Origin: Armatimonadota bacterium
GTDB taxonomy: Bacteria; Armatimonadota; Zipacnadia; UBA1398; JAKPQA01
NCBI GenBank assembly: GCA_029547025.1
Contig: JAKPQA010000051.1
Location: 1-64,000, forward strand
DNA length: 64,000 nt
Direction of reading: 5' to 3'
The translations under genes and the position numbers were made by a program. Shown piece by piece: positions 45,757-53,827 of this stretch. The notes below the pieces were generated by a model that had not been told where the DNA came from, did not search any database, and saw only the letters and a list, made by a program, of their open reading frames with translations. The stretch's first letter is position 1. The number at the start of each line of letters is the position of its first letter.

Positions 45757-46202
45757 TCCCCGCCACCGACTTCATTCCCGCCTACACCGAACTGCTCAAA
45801 GCCTTGGCTCGACGGGGCGGTCGGGAAGCCGTGCACGACTTCTGGAACGGCCTGGCCACCAGCCTGCTGGAGCGACTGCCCGATGTCGTCGCCGAACAGG
45901 GCGTTCGCGGGTGCTGGCTCTACTGGAACCACAGCCTCGGCCAGGGCGCCGAGGCGCTCGAAGGGGCCCTGCTCGAAGAGACCCCCGCATCGGCCGAGTT
46001 CAGCATCCTCGTCCGCAACTGCCCTCACAAGGGGGTCGGCAACGGGCTGAGGGCCGTCGAACGTTCGGGCGACTACTGCAGCCACTGTGATGTCCTCTAC
46101 GTCCGCGTGCTCAGACCGATGGGATACGACTGCACCGTCGACACCAACCACTGCGACGAGGGCTACTGCATCCTTCACGCGAAACGCCGCACAGCTGGCT
46201 GA
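45753..46202 (+). CDS. Cys-rich small protein, ATC hydrolase-like, partner of MttB-family enzyme
   Basis: A 149-residue cytoplasmic protein with seven cysteines, six in the last 65 residues: RNCPHKG, DYCSHCDV, YDCTV and NHCDEGYC. The pattern could bind zinc or an Fe-S centre, or be redox-active. The opening helices (DFIPAYTELLKALARRGGREAV) match those of the gene before it, so the two look like distant paralogs. GTG at 45753 lies six bases after AGGAGG and overlaps the upstream stop (GTGA). The MttB-family gene starts 37 nt later. It may deliver or protect a methyl acceptor, but this is inference. Confidence 0.7.
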   Translation: MIPATDFIPAYTELLKALARRGGREAVHDFWNGLATSLLERLPDVVAEQGVRGCWLYWNHSLGQGAEALEGALLEETPASAEFSILVRNCPHKGVGNGLRAVERSGDYCSHCDVLYVRVLRPMGYDCTVDTNHCDEGYCILHAKRRTAG

Positions 46203-46239
46203 CACTCGGGTCGCCACCGCCGCCAACCACGGAGTCTGC

Positions 46240-47649
46240 ATGTACCCTTACCGCATCCTCGAGGATCATCACATCGCCCCGATCGGTGAAGCCGTGCTCA
46301 TCGTGCTCGAGCGAGTGGGTGTGCTCTGCCAGAGCGAAGAGCTCCTTGCTGCGCTCGCCGCCGGGGGGGCCGAAGTTGATCCCCCTCGTCAGATCGCGCG
46401 CATGCCCCGCACGCTCACCGAGCCTCTTCTCGCACAGCTGCGGCGTGAGGCACCGCCCGAAGACCGCGAGCCCCAACGCTTCGCGCCGCCCGGCCAACCC
46501 GGGCTCGGCACCCAGGTCGCACAGATCCTCTACGACTACGGCACCGGGGAGCGCCAAGCCGGGGATCGCGAGGGCCTCACGCGTTGCGCGCGCTTTGGCG
46601 ACGCATTGCATGGCGAGTCCGGCGTCGGGCACTGCTTGCTGCTTACCGACGTCCCCCCCATGGTCGAGCCGATGGAGGCCGGTCTCATCCTCGCCCGGCA
46701 CACGCGACGGCCGGGACCGCCCTTCGCCTGGCACGTGGACCAGGTGCCCTACCTCATCGAGATGGGCGAGATCCTCGGCTTGCCGGGCTGGTACACCTGG
46801 GGCGCCATCTGCTTCGCCCACCCCCTCCGCTTCGACCGTGACGTCGTCGCCAGATTCGTCGCGCGGGCCAAGCTCGGCGACCCCGTCGGGCTTACCGCTA
46901 TGCCCGTGGCGGGCGTGACGACCCCCATCACCGTTGCGGGCTTCGTGACGATGTGCGCCGCGGAACTCGTGGCCACCTGGATCGCCGCTCGGGCCATCAA
47001 CCCGCACGCACCCTTCACCGGCTCGATCTGGGGCGGCGCACTCGACATGCGCACCGGCGATGTGAGCTACTCATCGTTCGATGCCATGTTCTACGCCCTG
47101 GCCGCGTCCGAGTTCCTGCGACGATGGACCGGCCACCTGATCCCGGTGGGCGGCGGGGAGTACTCCAGCGCTCGGGAGCCGGGCTACTACGCCGCCATGG
47201 AGAAAGCCCACAAGGCCATGACCATCGCGGCATTTACCGGGCAGCCGCCCTCCATCGGATCGGGCATGCTCGAATCGGGCAGGACCCTCTGCCTCGTGCA
47301 GTTGCTGCTGGAACGCGAGCTCACCGAGGGCGTCCGCATCTACTCGAGAGACATCGAGGTCTCCACTGCAACTCTGTGCCTCGACGACATCCTCGCCGTC
47401 GAGCACGGCCTCGAACGCAGCTTCCTGAGCACCGACTCCGTCCTCCGTGACTACCGCCAGTACTCCTGGTGCCCCCCAACGCTCGAGCGCGACGGCTGGC
47501 GCGGAGCCCAGACCGATGAGCGCGTCCTCCAGAGGCTTCAAGCCCGGGTCGATGACCTCATCGCCAGCCACGTCGATCCGCCCGTCGATGAGGACCGCCT
47601 CGCCGCCGCCGCCCGGGTGGCCCGGCGCGCCCGGACCGAGCTCCTATAG
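46240..47649 (+). CDS. MttB superfamily methyltransferase (non-pyrrolysine type)
   Basis: A 469-residue TIM-barrel methyltransferase of the MttB superfamily, whose members move a methyl group from quaternary or tertiary amines to a cobalt corrinoid. The pattern is typical: RVGVLCQSEELL near the start, then VTTPITVAGFVTM, WGGALDMRTGDVSYSSFDAM and GSGMLESGRTL. The frame has no in-frame TAG, so it is the non-pyrrolysine type, related to MtgB glycine betaine methyltransferases. A corrinoid protein and a reductive activase gene are not seen nearby. ATG at 46240 has GGAG six bases upstream. It follows the two small proteins in one operon and overlaps the convergent isomerase by 6 nt. Confidence 0.82.
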   Translation: MYPYRILEDHHIAPIGEAVLIVLERVGVLCQSEELLAALAAGGAEVDPPRQIARMPRTLTEPLLAQLRREAPPEDREPQRFAPPGQPGLGTQVAQILYDYGTGERQAGDREGLTRCARFGDALHGESGVGHCLLLTDVPPMVEPMEAGLILARHTRRPGPPFAWHVDQVPYLIEMGEILGLPGWYTWGAICFAHPLRFDRDVVARFVARAKLGDPVGLTAMPVAGVTTPITVAGFVTMCAAELVATWIAARAINPHAPFTGSIWGGALDMRTGDVSYSSFDAMFYALAASEFLRRWTGHLIPVGGGEYSSAREPGYYAAMEKAHKAMTIAAFTGQPPSIGSGMLESGRTLCLVQLLLERELTEGVRIYSRDIEVSTATLCLDDILAVEHGLERSFLSTDSVLRDYRQYSWCPPTLERDGWRGAQTDERVLQRLQARVDDLIASHVDPPVDEDRLAAAARVARRARTELL

Positions 47650-48468
47650 CGTCCCACGGGTCGCGTCCACCATCTCCTGGAGCCTCTGCGCCGTCTCGAA
47701 GGCCTTGGTCAGAAACGCCGGCTCCTCAGCGAGCCCCGAATTGCGAATCGAGACCTCCTCGCTGATCCACTTCGTGTAACCCGATCGTGCGAGGATTCCA
47801 GTCAGCCGTTCCCAGTCCACTGTCCCCGAGAAAGGAAGGTTGTGGTCGTCGCCGGTGCCCTGGTTGTCGTGGAGGTGCACCGAGATGAGTCGATCGGCCA
47901 GCTTGGCCAGGCGGTCCAGCCCCCCCGGGAACAGGTTTCCGTGCCCGGAGTCGTAGCACAGCCCCACGAACTCCGGCCCGTACATCCCGAAGACCCGCTC
48001 GATGGCGTCGAAACTGGCGTCCGAGCCCCCATTCTCGATCGCGATCCGCACCGCGTGGATCGACGCATACGGCTCGAGCGCATCCATGGAACGCCGGAAG
48101 CGCGTCCAGGCCTCCTCATCACCCTCCGGGCACCCTGCCGGAAGGTGCATAATCACCACGTCGCCCCCCAGCCAGGCCGTCATCTCAATCCGATTGAGAA
48201 CCAACTCGACGCCCGCCAGACGCTCATACTCACGCGGGGAGCCCCAGTTCTTCTCCGGACCGATGGATCCGTGCAGATCGGTCAGCTTCAGCCCGAATCC
48301 CTTCATCCAGCGAAGGATCTGGTCCACCTCTGCGTGGGAGTAGACGAAGTCCGAAGACCAGTGGTGGCACCAGTGAATGTGTGTGAAGCCCGCTTCGGCG
48401 ATGCGCCGAAGCGCGGGCTCGGGACAGCCCGAATCGGTGGCGTAATCGGTGGTCACGGAAAGAAGCAT
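47644..48468 (-). CDS. Sugar phosphate isomerase/epimerase-like TIM-barrel protein
   Basis: A 274-residue xylose isomerase-like barrel. Metal-site segments: IAIENGGSD with the first Glu, CYDSGHGNLF, VHLHDNQGTGDDH and SEEVSIRN. The DNQGTGDDH loop is a typical signature of this subgroup. ATG at 48468 has GGAGG ten bases upstream; a longer frame extends to 48993 over the divergent gene. It faces the MttB gene with a 6-nt stop overlap. Divergent from the Tat-exported oxidoreductase, with 211 nt between starts. Substrate unknown. Confidence 0.87.
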   Translation of the reverse strand: MLLSVTTDYATDSGCPEPALRRIAEAGFTHIHWCHHWSSDFVYSHAEVDQILRWMKGFGLKLTDLHGSIGPEKNWGSPREYERLAGVELVLNRIEMTAWLGGDVVIMHLPAGCPEGDEEAWTRFRRSMDALEPYASIHAVRIAIENGGSDASFDAIERVFGMYGPEFVGLCYDSGHGNLFPGGLDRLAKLADRLISVHLHDNQGTGDDHNLPFSGTVDWERLTGILARSGYTKWISEEVSIRNSGLAEEPAFLTKAFETAQRLQEMVDATRGTL

Positions 48469-48679
48469 GGTCCACGAACCTCCAGGTCTATCGCCGCCAC
48501 GGCGGCGCGTATGCGTCCTTCGCCCGGGCGCTGTGCGCGCCCTTCCTCGCCGGAGCTTCGCGCCGTCGCAGGTCGCGTCTCGCCACCGCGCGAATGGTTT
48601 GGTGGCGGCGCTTTCCCGCCGCATCAATCTCGCCCGCTGGGTGCGGACGGGATCGGTCTCCACTCGGGAGGTTCGGCAC

Positions 48680-50125
48680 ATGAGCCATCGTGGCGACAGC
48701 GCGATGGGGGTCAGCCGTCGCGGGTTCCTCAAGTCGGCCGCCGTGGGCGCCGCGGCACTCGGACTGGGGACCGCGGTCACCCCACAGGCCAACGCGCGCC
48801 CCCTGGGCGCCAACGAGCGGATCAACATCGGAATGATCGGAGTCGGCGGCCGCGGAAGCTGGCTGGCCGGTGACATTCTGGCCAAGGCCAAAGACGGCCA
48901 GAACATCGCGATCACCGCTGTCTGCGACGTGTGGGATGTCCGCGCACAAGACGTGGTGAACCGCACCAAGAACGAAACGGGCGTCGACGCCAAGCGATTC
49001 CGTGACTACCGCGAGCTGATCGAGGTGCCCGACCTCGACGCCGTTATCATCGCCACGCCGGACCACTGGCATGCCAAGCAGTCCATCGACGCCATGCGCA
49101 AGGGACTCGATGGCTACTGCGAGAAGCCCATGACCCTCTATTGGCACGAGGCCAAAGAGGTCTCTCGAGTCGCCGAGGAGACCGGGGCCGTGTTCCAGTG
49201 TGGTGCGGGCTCGGCCTCGGACGGCAACTGGTGGACCGTCGGTGACATCGTCCGCGAGGGCGGCGTCGGCCCCCTTGTCTGGACTCAGGGCGGTGCTTTC
49301 CGGAACGACCCCTCAGGCGACTGGAACTGGGGCATTCAGCCCTGCGACCCCAAGAAGGACCTCGACTGGCCCATGTGGCTCGGCAGCCGCTTCGGCCTCG
49401 CTCCTGAGCGGCCCTATGATGCCGAGCGCTACAGCCGGTTCCGCAAGTACTGGGACTACTCCGGCGGCCTGGCCACCGACCTGCTCTACCACGTCTACTC
49501 GCATCTGATCCTCGGCATGGTCCCCCAGTTCCCCTACCGCGTCACGGCCTCCGGCGGGAACCCCGTGCACACGCTCGAGAACGATAACCGTGAGGTTCCC
49601 ACGCTCTTCCACGTGCTGGCCGACTACCCGCTGCAGCACACGCTCCACATGGTGGGCACCCAGGAGAGCGAGGACGGTGTGCCCGACCTGATCCGCGGAC
49701 AGATGGGTTCCGTCTCCGCCGGCGGCCCGGGCGCCGTCGTTCGGGTGCAAGGACCCTTCACCGACGCCATGATGGAGAAGACCAGGACACTGGCCTGCTA
49801 CGAGGACGCCGAGCTCGTCACCGAGGAGCGCGACGGCAAGACCGTCCTGCGCGAGATCCGCGTTCCGCGGCGCTATGATTGGGGCGATCACGTCCAAAAC
49901 TGGATCGACTGCATCCGCTCGCGAAAGCAGCCGACCCTCAATGCCCGGCTTGCCTACCTGGTCGAGGTGCCCATCGCCCTCTCGGTGATGTCCTTCCGCC
50001 AGGGCAGGGCCATCTACTTCGACCCCGACACCGAGCAAGTCGTCGACGAGCTCCCCAAGCCGCGCAAGGTTCGCGAGGACATCCCGTCCTATCTGACCGG
50101 GAGGAAACCCGGCGCGAAGATGTAG
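48680..50125 (+). CDS. Tat-exported Gfo/Idh/MocA family oxidoreductase
   Basis: A 481-residue protein with a twin-arginine signal (SRRGFLKSAAVGAAALGLG). The Rossmann fold begins INIGMIGVGGRGSWLA, with the signature YCEKPMTLYW and a C-terminal domain that includes DYSGGLATDLLYHVYSHL. Tat export folds the enzyme with its NAD(P) inside the cell before transport, as in glucose-fructose oxidoreductase and other periplasmic family members common in Planctomycetota. ATG at 48680 follows GGAGG eight bases upstream. The next oxidoreductase gene begins 22 nt later, so they form a pair. Confidence 0.9.
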   Translation: MSHRGDSAMGVSRRGFLKSAAVGAAALGLGTAVTPQANARPLGANERINIGMIGVGGRGSWLAGDILAKAKDGQNIAITAVCDVWDVRAQDVVNRTKNETGVDAKRFRDYRELIEVPDLDAVIIATPDHWHAKQSIDAMRKGLDGYCEKPMTLYWHEAKEVSRVAEETGAVFQCGAGSASDGNWWTVGDIVREGGVGPLVWTQGGAFRNDPSGDWNWGIQPCDPKKDLDWPMWLGSRFGLAPERPYDAERYSRFRKYWDYSGGLATDLLYHVYSHLILGMVPQFPYRVTASGGNPVHTLENDNREVPTLFHVLADYPLQHTLHMVGTQESEDGVPDLIRGQMGSVSAGGPGAVVRVQGPFTDAMMEKTRTLACYEDAELVTEERDGKTVLREIRVPRRYDWGDHVQNWIDCIRSRKQPTLNARLAYLVEVPIALSVMSFRQGRAIYFDPDTEQVVDELPKPRKVREDIPSYLTGRKPGAKM

Positions 50126-50147
50126 ATCCCACTCCGGAGGGGAACCA

Positions 50148-51212
50148 ATGGCCAACACCTATCGTGTCGCGTTCATCGGCACCGGCCGCCCGTGGGGGCA
50201 TGAGGGCCGCACCGGGTTCGGCATGGCTTATGAGCACGCTCATGGCTACATCGCCTCGAAGCGCTGCGAGCTCGTCGCCGCGGCCGATATCGTCGAGGCG
50301 AACGCCCGGGCGTTTGCCGACCACTTCGGCTTCGCCACCATCTACACCGACTACAAAAAGATGCTGAAAGAGATCCAGCCGGACATCGTCAGCATCTCGA
50401 CCTGGCCCCACCTGCACTGTGAGATGGTGGTCCAGACGGCCAAGAGCAAGGGCCTCAAGGCCATCCACTGCGAGAAACCCATGGCACCCACCTGGGGCGA
50501 GGCGCAGAAGATGGCTGCGGCCTGCGAGAAGGCCGGCGTCCAGCTCACCTTCAACCATCAGCGACGCTTCCTCGAACCCTTCCGCATGGCGCGCGAGATG
50601 GCCCACGATGGCACCATCGGCGAACTGGTCCGGCTTGAGGGCGCTTGCGCCGATGAGATCGACTGGGGCACCCACTGGCTCGACATGTTCGGCTTCTACA
50701 ACAACGAGACGCCTGCCAAGTGGGTCATGGCCCAGATCCACTCGGTCCAGGAGCGCAAGATCTTCGGCCTCGACACGACCAACCAGGGGCTCATCGAGAT
50801 CATGTACGAGAACGGCGTCCGCGGCTTGCTCTTCACTGGGTGGGACAACGACATCGGCGCCATGAACCGCCTGATGGGCACCGAGGGGTACATCGACCTG
50901 TGCGATGAGCAGCCACACCTGCGGGTCCGAGGCAAGCGCAGCGCGACCCTCAAAGGCATCAAGACCAAGCAGGGGCTTCACGGCGGTGTCGTCGAGGCCG
51001 TCATCGACGCTGTCGCTGCTCTCGATGAGAAGCGTGAGCCTGAGCTCTCAGCCGCCCGCGCGCTGAAGGCAACCGAGGTGATCTTCGCGGCCTACGAATC
51101 GAGCCGTAGCCGAGGCCGCGTCGACCTCCCGCTGAAGAAGAAGGACTCGGCCTATCTGTCGATGATCGCCTCTGGCGACCTGAAGCTCGCCAAGCCGAAG
51201 CCCAAAGAGTAG
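50148..51212 (+). CDS. Gfo/Idh/MocA family NAD(P)-dependent oxidoreductase
   Basis: A 354-residue cytoplasmic protein with VAFIGTGRPWGHEG, the signature HCEKPMAPTW, then FNHQRRF and a C-terminal block THWLDMFGFY. The wide glycine loop (TGRPWGHEGRTGFG) is longer than usual for the family. ATG at 50148 has GGAGGGG upstream. Its position 22 nt after the exported homolog suggests one oxidation outside and one inside the cell. The 3' flank is a repeat-rich region without genes. Confidence 0.88.
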   Translation: MANTYRVAFIGTGRPWGHEGRTGFGMAYEHAHGYIASKRCELVAAADIVEANARAFADHFGFATIYTDYKKMLKEIQPDIVSISTWPHLHCEMVVQTAKSKGLKAIHCEKPMAPTWGEAQKMAAACEKAGVQLTFNHQRRFLEPFRMAREMAHDGTIGELVRLEGACADEIDWGTHWLDMFGFYNNETPAKWVMAQIHSVQERKIFGLDTTNQGLIEIMYENGVRGLLFTGWDNDIGAMNRLMGTEGYIDLCDEQPHLRVRGKRSATLKGIKTKQGLHGGVVEAVIDAVAALDEKREPELSAARALKATEVIFAAYESSRSRGRVDLPLKKKDSAYLSMIASGDLKLAKPKPKE

Positions 51213-51271
51213 GCGCAACGCAATCAGTCCAGACCGGTCCGCTGCGGCCCCTCCAACGACCGCACCGCAAA

Positions 51272-51326
51272 CGAGGAGGGGCCGCATGGAAAGGGCCCGC
51301 GAAGCGGGAAGGGCGCCATCGGGCCC
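51272..51326 (+). repeat. Direct repeat family 2, copy A
   Basis: A 55-base unit that recurs at 51449-51503 with 53 of 55 bases the same. It can fold into hairpins: CCCGC-GAA-GCGGG inside, and GGGCCCG with CGGGCCC around it. Upstream, GCGGCCCCTCC at 51244-51254 pairs with GGAGGGGCCGC at 51275-51285. Confidence 0.8.
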
Positions 51327-51364
51327 AGGTCGGCACGGCAACCCCGGGCGCGTTGGGGGCCCCT

Positions 51365-51396
51365 CCGCAACCAGGCCGATGAGCCGCCTGGAGCCC
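51365..51396 (+). repeat. Dispersed intergenic motif, copy 2
   Basis: Same motif as at 39570-39600: starts CCGCAACCAGGCC, ends TGGAGCCC. It lies between the two direct-repeat copies. Confidence 0.55.
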
Positions 51397-51448
51397 TACG
51401 CCAGGGCCAATGCCTCTGCTCGGCCCCTCCGAAGGACCTCCCAAAAAC

Positions 51449-51503
51449 CGAGGAGGGGCCGCATGGAAGGGGCCCGCGAAGCGGGAAGGGCGCCATCCGG
51501 CCC
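51449..51503 (+). repeat. Direct repeat family 2, copy B
   Basis: Second 55-base copy, 53 of 55 identical to copy A. An outer hairpin (51421-51430 with 51452-51461) is also conserved. A shortened copy lies at 60300-60338 on the other strand. Confidence 0.8.
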
Positions 51504-51546
51504 GCTCTCCATCGCCCTGCCGCCGGCCCGGGTTCCACCACCCCGC

Positions 51547-51611
51547 GCGCGTAGGCCGACCGTCCCGGTCGGCTCGGTCATCGGTGTCGAGCGAGACGCT
51601 CGACCTACGCG
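51547..51611 (-). repeat. Dispersed palindromic repeat, copy 2
   Basis: Read on the minus strand it begins GCGTAGGTCGAG and ends GGCCTACGCGC, with the hairpin CGACCGGGACGGTCGG inside. It is an inverted copy of 39504-39564. It abuts the remnant of a third paralog gene, suggesting that its arrival accompanied loss of that gene. Confidence 0.72.
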
Positions 51612-51672
51612 TGCGCGCCTGACTCGGCGCCAGGGCCGCCAGGATGCCCAGCATGGCCGCCCAGATCGTCAC
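51612..51672 (-). pseudogene. Remnant of a third tandem paralog (signal peptide only)
   Basis: A GTG at 51672 overlaps the stop of the gene at 51669 as GTGA, exactly as that gene overlaps its own upstream neighbour. The first 20 or so codons read MTIWAAMLGILAALAPSQA, close to the signal peptide of the 51669-52742 gene (GAATLGILAALAASRA), and share the 22-base DNA stretch CAGGGCCGCCAGGATGCCCAGC apart from flanking changes. Then the palindromic repeat begins and homology stops. The rest of the paralog is missing. Confidence 0.65.
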
Positions 51673-52742
51673 TCCGGCTCCCTCCCGGCAAGGGCCGCCT
51701 CGATCTCGCTCTTGCAGACCAGCTCGAACCAGCCGATGCGCGCCTCGATCTCGGCCATCACCCCTCGGTCACCCGATGCACGAGCGGCCTCGCGCAGTGG
51801 CCCGGCGGCCTCGTACCGCCGGAGCACGCTCTCGCGCGTAGGCGGCTTCGTGCCGCCCATCACGCGCAGAGTCCTCTGCGGGAACGGGGTGAGGCCGTAC
51901 ACATAGAGCGCCACCACCGTGTCGAGTTGGTGGTTCAGCGGGAAGTCGGGATGTGCCGCACGGAAGGCCTCGGCGCGCTGCCGCAGCTCCTCGAGGCCGG
52001 CCTGCCTGAACCCGTGGTGACTGCGGCCCCTGCGCGCCTCGGCCCACATCGCGTAGAACTCGGCATAGGGCAGGTAGGCCGATCCTGGCCACTTCTCATT
52101 GATCGCCTTGGTCAGCCCGAAGGGATCAGCGTTCGGGCTCGGAGCGCACGCGGCTGAGTGCCCACTTAGAAACGCCGCCGTGTCCCGCTCGGTCTCCGGG
52201 GGCTCGAGGATCTCGAGCCAGCCGAGGTCGGCCTCGAGCGTGCCGAGCCAGAGTTCGTCGGGCGCGGGCCGCGCTCCACGATCGAGCAGGTACACCATGT
52301 CGGGTGTGGACTCGTAGCGAAGCTTGAGATGGTACCGGCCGGGCTCGGACAGATCATAGAGCATGTTCAGGCTGTACCACACCACCGCAGTAGCCCCCGA
52401 GTCGAGGACCCAGGGGCTGCGGACGAGCGGCGCTGCCTCAGGCCGTGAGAACTCCCTGACCCAGTAGGCACCGCCTGGCGCCAAACGTGGCTCGCGCCAT
52501 CCGCCGCTGGCATCCGCTGCCCACAGGGTGAGCGGGTACCCCGTGTCACGGACATGAGGTCGAACGTAGGGTGGCACGACCTGCACCGGGCGCTCGCTGC
52601 GGTTGGTCAGCTCCACCCGCACCAGAATCGGCTCCTCCTGCAGCACCTGGCGCTTCCACACGTCGGCCGTCATCTCGACGGCGGCGGCGCGCGAGGCGGC
52701 CAGGGCCGCCAGGATGCCCAGCGTCGCCGCCCCGGCCCTCAC
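51669..52742 (-). CDS. Secreted protein of unknown function, tandem paralog 2
   Basis: A 357-residue exported protein (signal peptide about 1-21, GAATLGILAALAASRAAA). Residues about 25-150 are beta-rich, like an Ig-type domain (EEPILVRVELTNRSERPVQVVPPYV, VVWYSLNMLYDLSEPGRYHLKLRY). The second half is helical, with YLPYAEFYAMWAEARRG and FPLNHQLDTVVALYVYG. It is a clear paralog of the upstream gene: both share YLPYAEFYAM, DFPLNH and the ending ALAGR(E/D)PE. The GTG start at 52742 overlaps the upstream stop by 4 nt and follows GGGAGGG. No catalytic motif is recognised. Its place behind a metzincin gene suggests a substrate, inhibitor or chaperone of that protease. Confidence 0.75.
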   Translation of the reverse strand: MRAGAATLGILAALAASRAAAVEMTADVWKRQVLQEEPILVRVELTNRSERPVQVVPPYVRPHVRDTGYPLTLWAADASGGWREPRLAPGGAYWVREFSRPEAAPLVRSPWVLDSGATAVVWYSLNMLYDLSEPGRYHLKLRYESTPDMVYLLDRGARPAPDELWLGTLEADLGWLEILEPPETERDTAAFLSGHSAACAPSPNADPFGLTKAINEKWPGSAYLPYAEFYAMWAEARRGRSHHGFRQAGLEELRQRAEAFRAAHPDFPLNHQLDTVVALYVYGLTPFPQRTLRVMGGTKPPTRESVLRRYEAAGPLREAARASGDRGVMAEIEARIGWFELVCKSEIEAALAGREPE

Positions 52743-53827
52743 TCCGGATCCCTCCCGGCAAGGGCTGCCTCGATGTGCTTCCGGTAGGCCCACTCGGTCC
52801 AGCCGACGGTGGCCTCCATCTCGGCCGCCAGGCCGTAGTCGCCCGAACGTCTGGCTGTCTCCAGGAGCTCGCGGCCCGCCTGCAGCAGCGCAAGCACCTC
52901 GGAGCGCTTGGGCAGGCGCTCGTGGGCGTCCAGGGGGTAGGCCGTCCGCACGGCAACCCCGTATGCGTACCGCGCCACGATGGTGTCCAGCTCGTGGTTG
53001 AGGGGGAAGTCGCTGTGCGCTTCACGGAAAGCCGCGACCTCCGCCCGCAGGGCCTCGAGCCCGCTCGGCTTGTGCCACCCCTCGTGCAGGCCGGATCGCG
53101 CCTCAGTTCGCATCGCGTAGAACTCCGCATACGGCAGATACACCGACGTCGGCCACCGCGCAGCTACGACATCGCGCACCGCGTAAGGCTCCGCGTACGG
53201 ATTAGGCGCACACGCGCAGGCCCTGCCTAGTAGGAACTCCGCAGCCGCCCGCTCCTCGTCCGGCGGAGCGAGTATCTCCACCGTCCCCAGGTCGACCTCG
53301 AGCTTACCGAGCCACAGGTCACCTGCCCTGGCGCGGGCTGACTCGTCTGCGACTGCAACCATCTCGGGGCTGGGTGCATACACCACTCTGAGGCGGTACC
53401 GACCAGGCTCGTATAGAGCGTAGACCATGTTCAGGCTGTACCACACCGCGATCGCCTGGCCGGGGTCGAGGGGCAACAGCCTATGGATGAAGGGCCGGAC
53501 CTCGCTCCGCATGCAGCCCGCGAGCCAGTAGGTCTCGGTACCCCGTATCCTCGGCTCCGCCCAAATGCCATCGCGACCTTCGACCAAGACCCGAAGAGCC
53601 AGGGGTTGGGACGGTCCGTAGGGTGCGATGAACGGTGGCACGACTAGTACATGGTCAGTCCCGTCATTGCGGAGAGCGACCTCGACGAGAACGGGCTCGC
53701 ACTGGAGGACCCGGGGCCCGGCGAGTGAGGCAGTCAGCTCCAGGGCTGTCGCCCGATCGGTCGATCCCAAGCCGACAGTGACGATCGCGAACAGTAGTGG
53801 CAGAGACTTCGGCTTCGGACTCCTCAT
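52739..53827 (-). CDS. Secreted protein of unknown function, tandem paralog 1
   Basis: A 362-residue exported protein (signal peptide about 1-29, LPLLFAIVTVGLGSTDRATA). It has the same two-part layout as the next gene: a beta domain (EPVLVEVALRNDGTDHVLVVPPF, WYSLNMVYALYEPGRYRLRV) and a helical half (YLPYAEFYAMRTEARS, DFPLNHELDTIVARYAYG). ATG at 53827 overlaps the metzincin stop as ATGA, so translation is coupled to the protease. I do not recognise the family. The tandem duplication within an operon argues for dosage or for two slightly different partners. Confidence 0.75.
   Translation of the reverse strand: MRSPKPKSLPLLFAIVTVGLGSTDRATALELTASLAGPRVLQCEPVLVEVALRNDGTDHVLVVPPFIAPYGPSQPLALRVLVEGRDGIWAEPRIRGTETYWLAGCMRSEVRPFIHRLLPLDPGQAIAVWYSLNMVYALYEPGRYRLRVVYAPSPEMVAVADESARARAGDLWLGKLEVDLGTVEILAPPDEERAAAEFLLGRACACAPNPYAEPYAVRDVVAARWPTSVYLPYAEFYAMRTEARSGLHEGWHKPSGLEALRAEVAAFREAHSDFPLNHELDTIVARYAYGVAVRTAYPLDAHERLPKRSEVLALLQAGRELLETARRSGDYGLAAEMEATVGWTEWAYRKHIEAALAGRDPE

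Larger units (their letters stand above)
51213..51611. other. Repeat-rich intergenic region
   Basis: This stretch between the last Gfo/Idh/MocA gene and the tandem paralog genes holds two direct repeats (51272-51326 and 51449-51503), a motif also found at 39.6 kb (51365-51396) and the inverted palindromic repeat (51547-51611). An open frame on the minus strand passes through it from 51672 but consists of repeat translation, so I do not call it a protein. Confidence 0.65.

Noticed and set aside
46240-47649. Possible pyrrolysine codon in the MttB-family gene
   Set aside because: The frame is continuous and has no in-frame TAG.
51213-51611. CRISPR-like array from the repeated units
   Set aside because: There are only two full copies, far apart, with no regular spacers and no cas genes.
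51001-51672. A 223-residue open frame through the repeat region
   Set aside because: Only its first 20 codons resemble a gene; the rest is repeat sequence and the reverse strand of an oxidoreductase.
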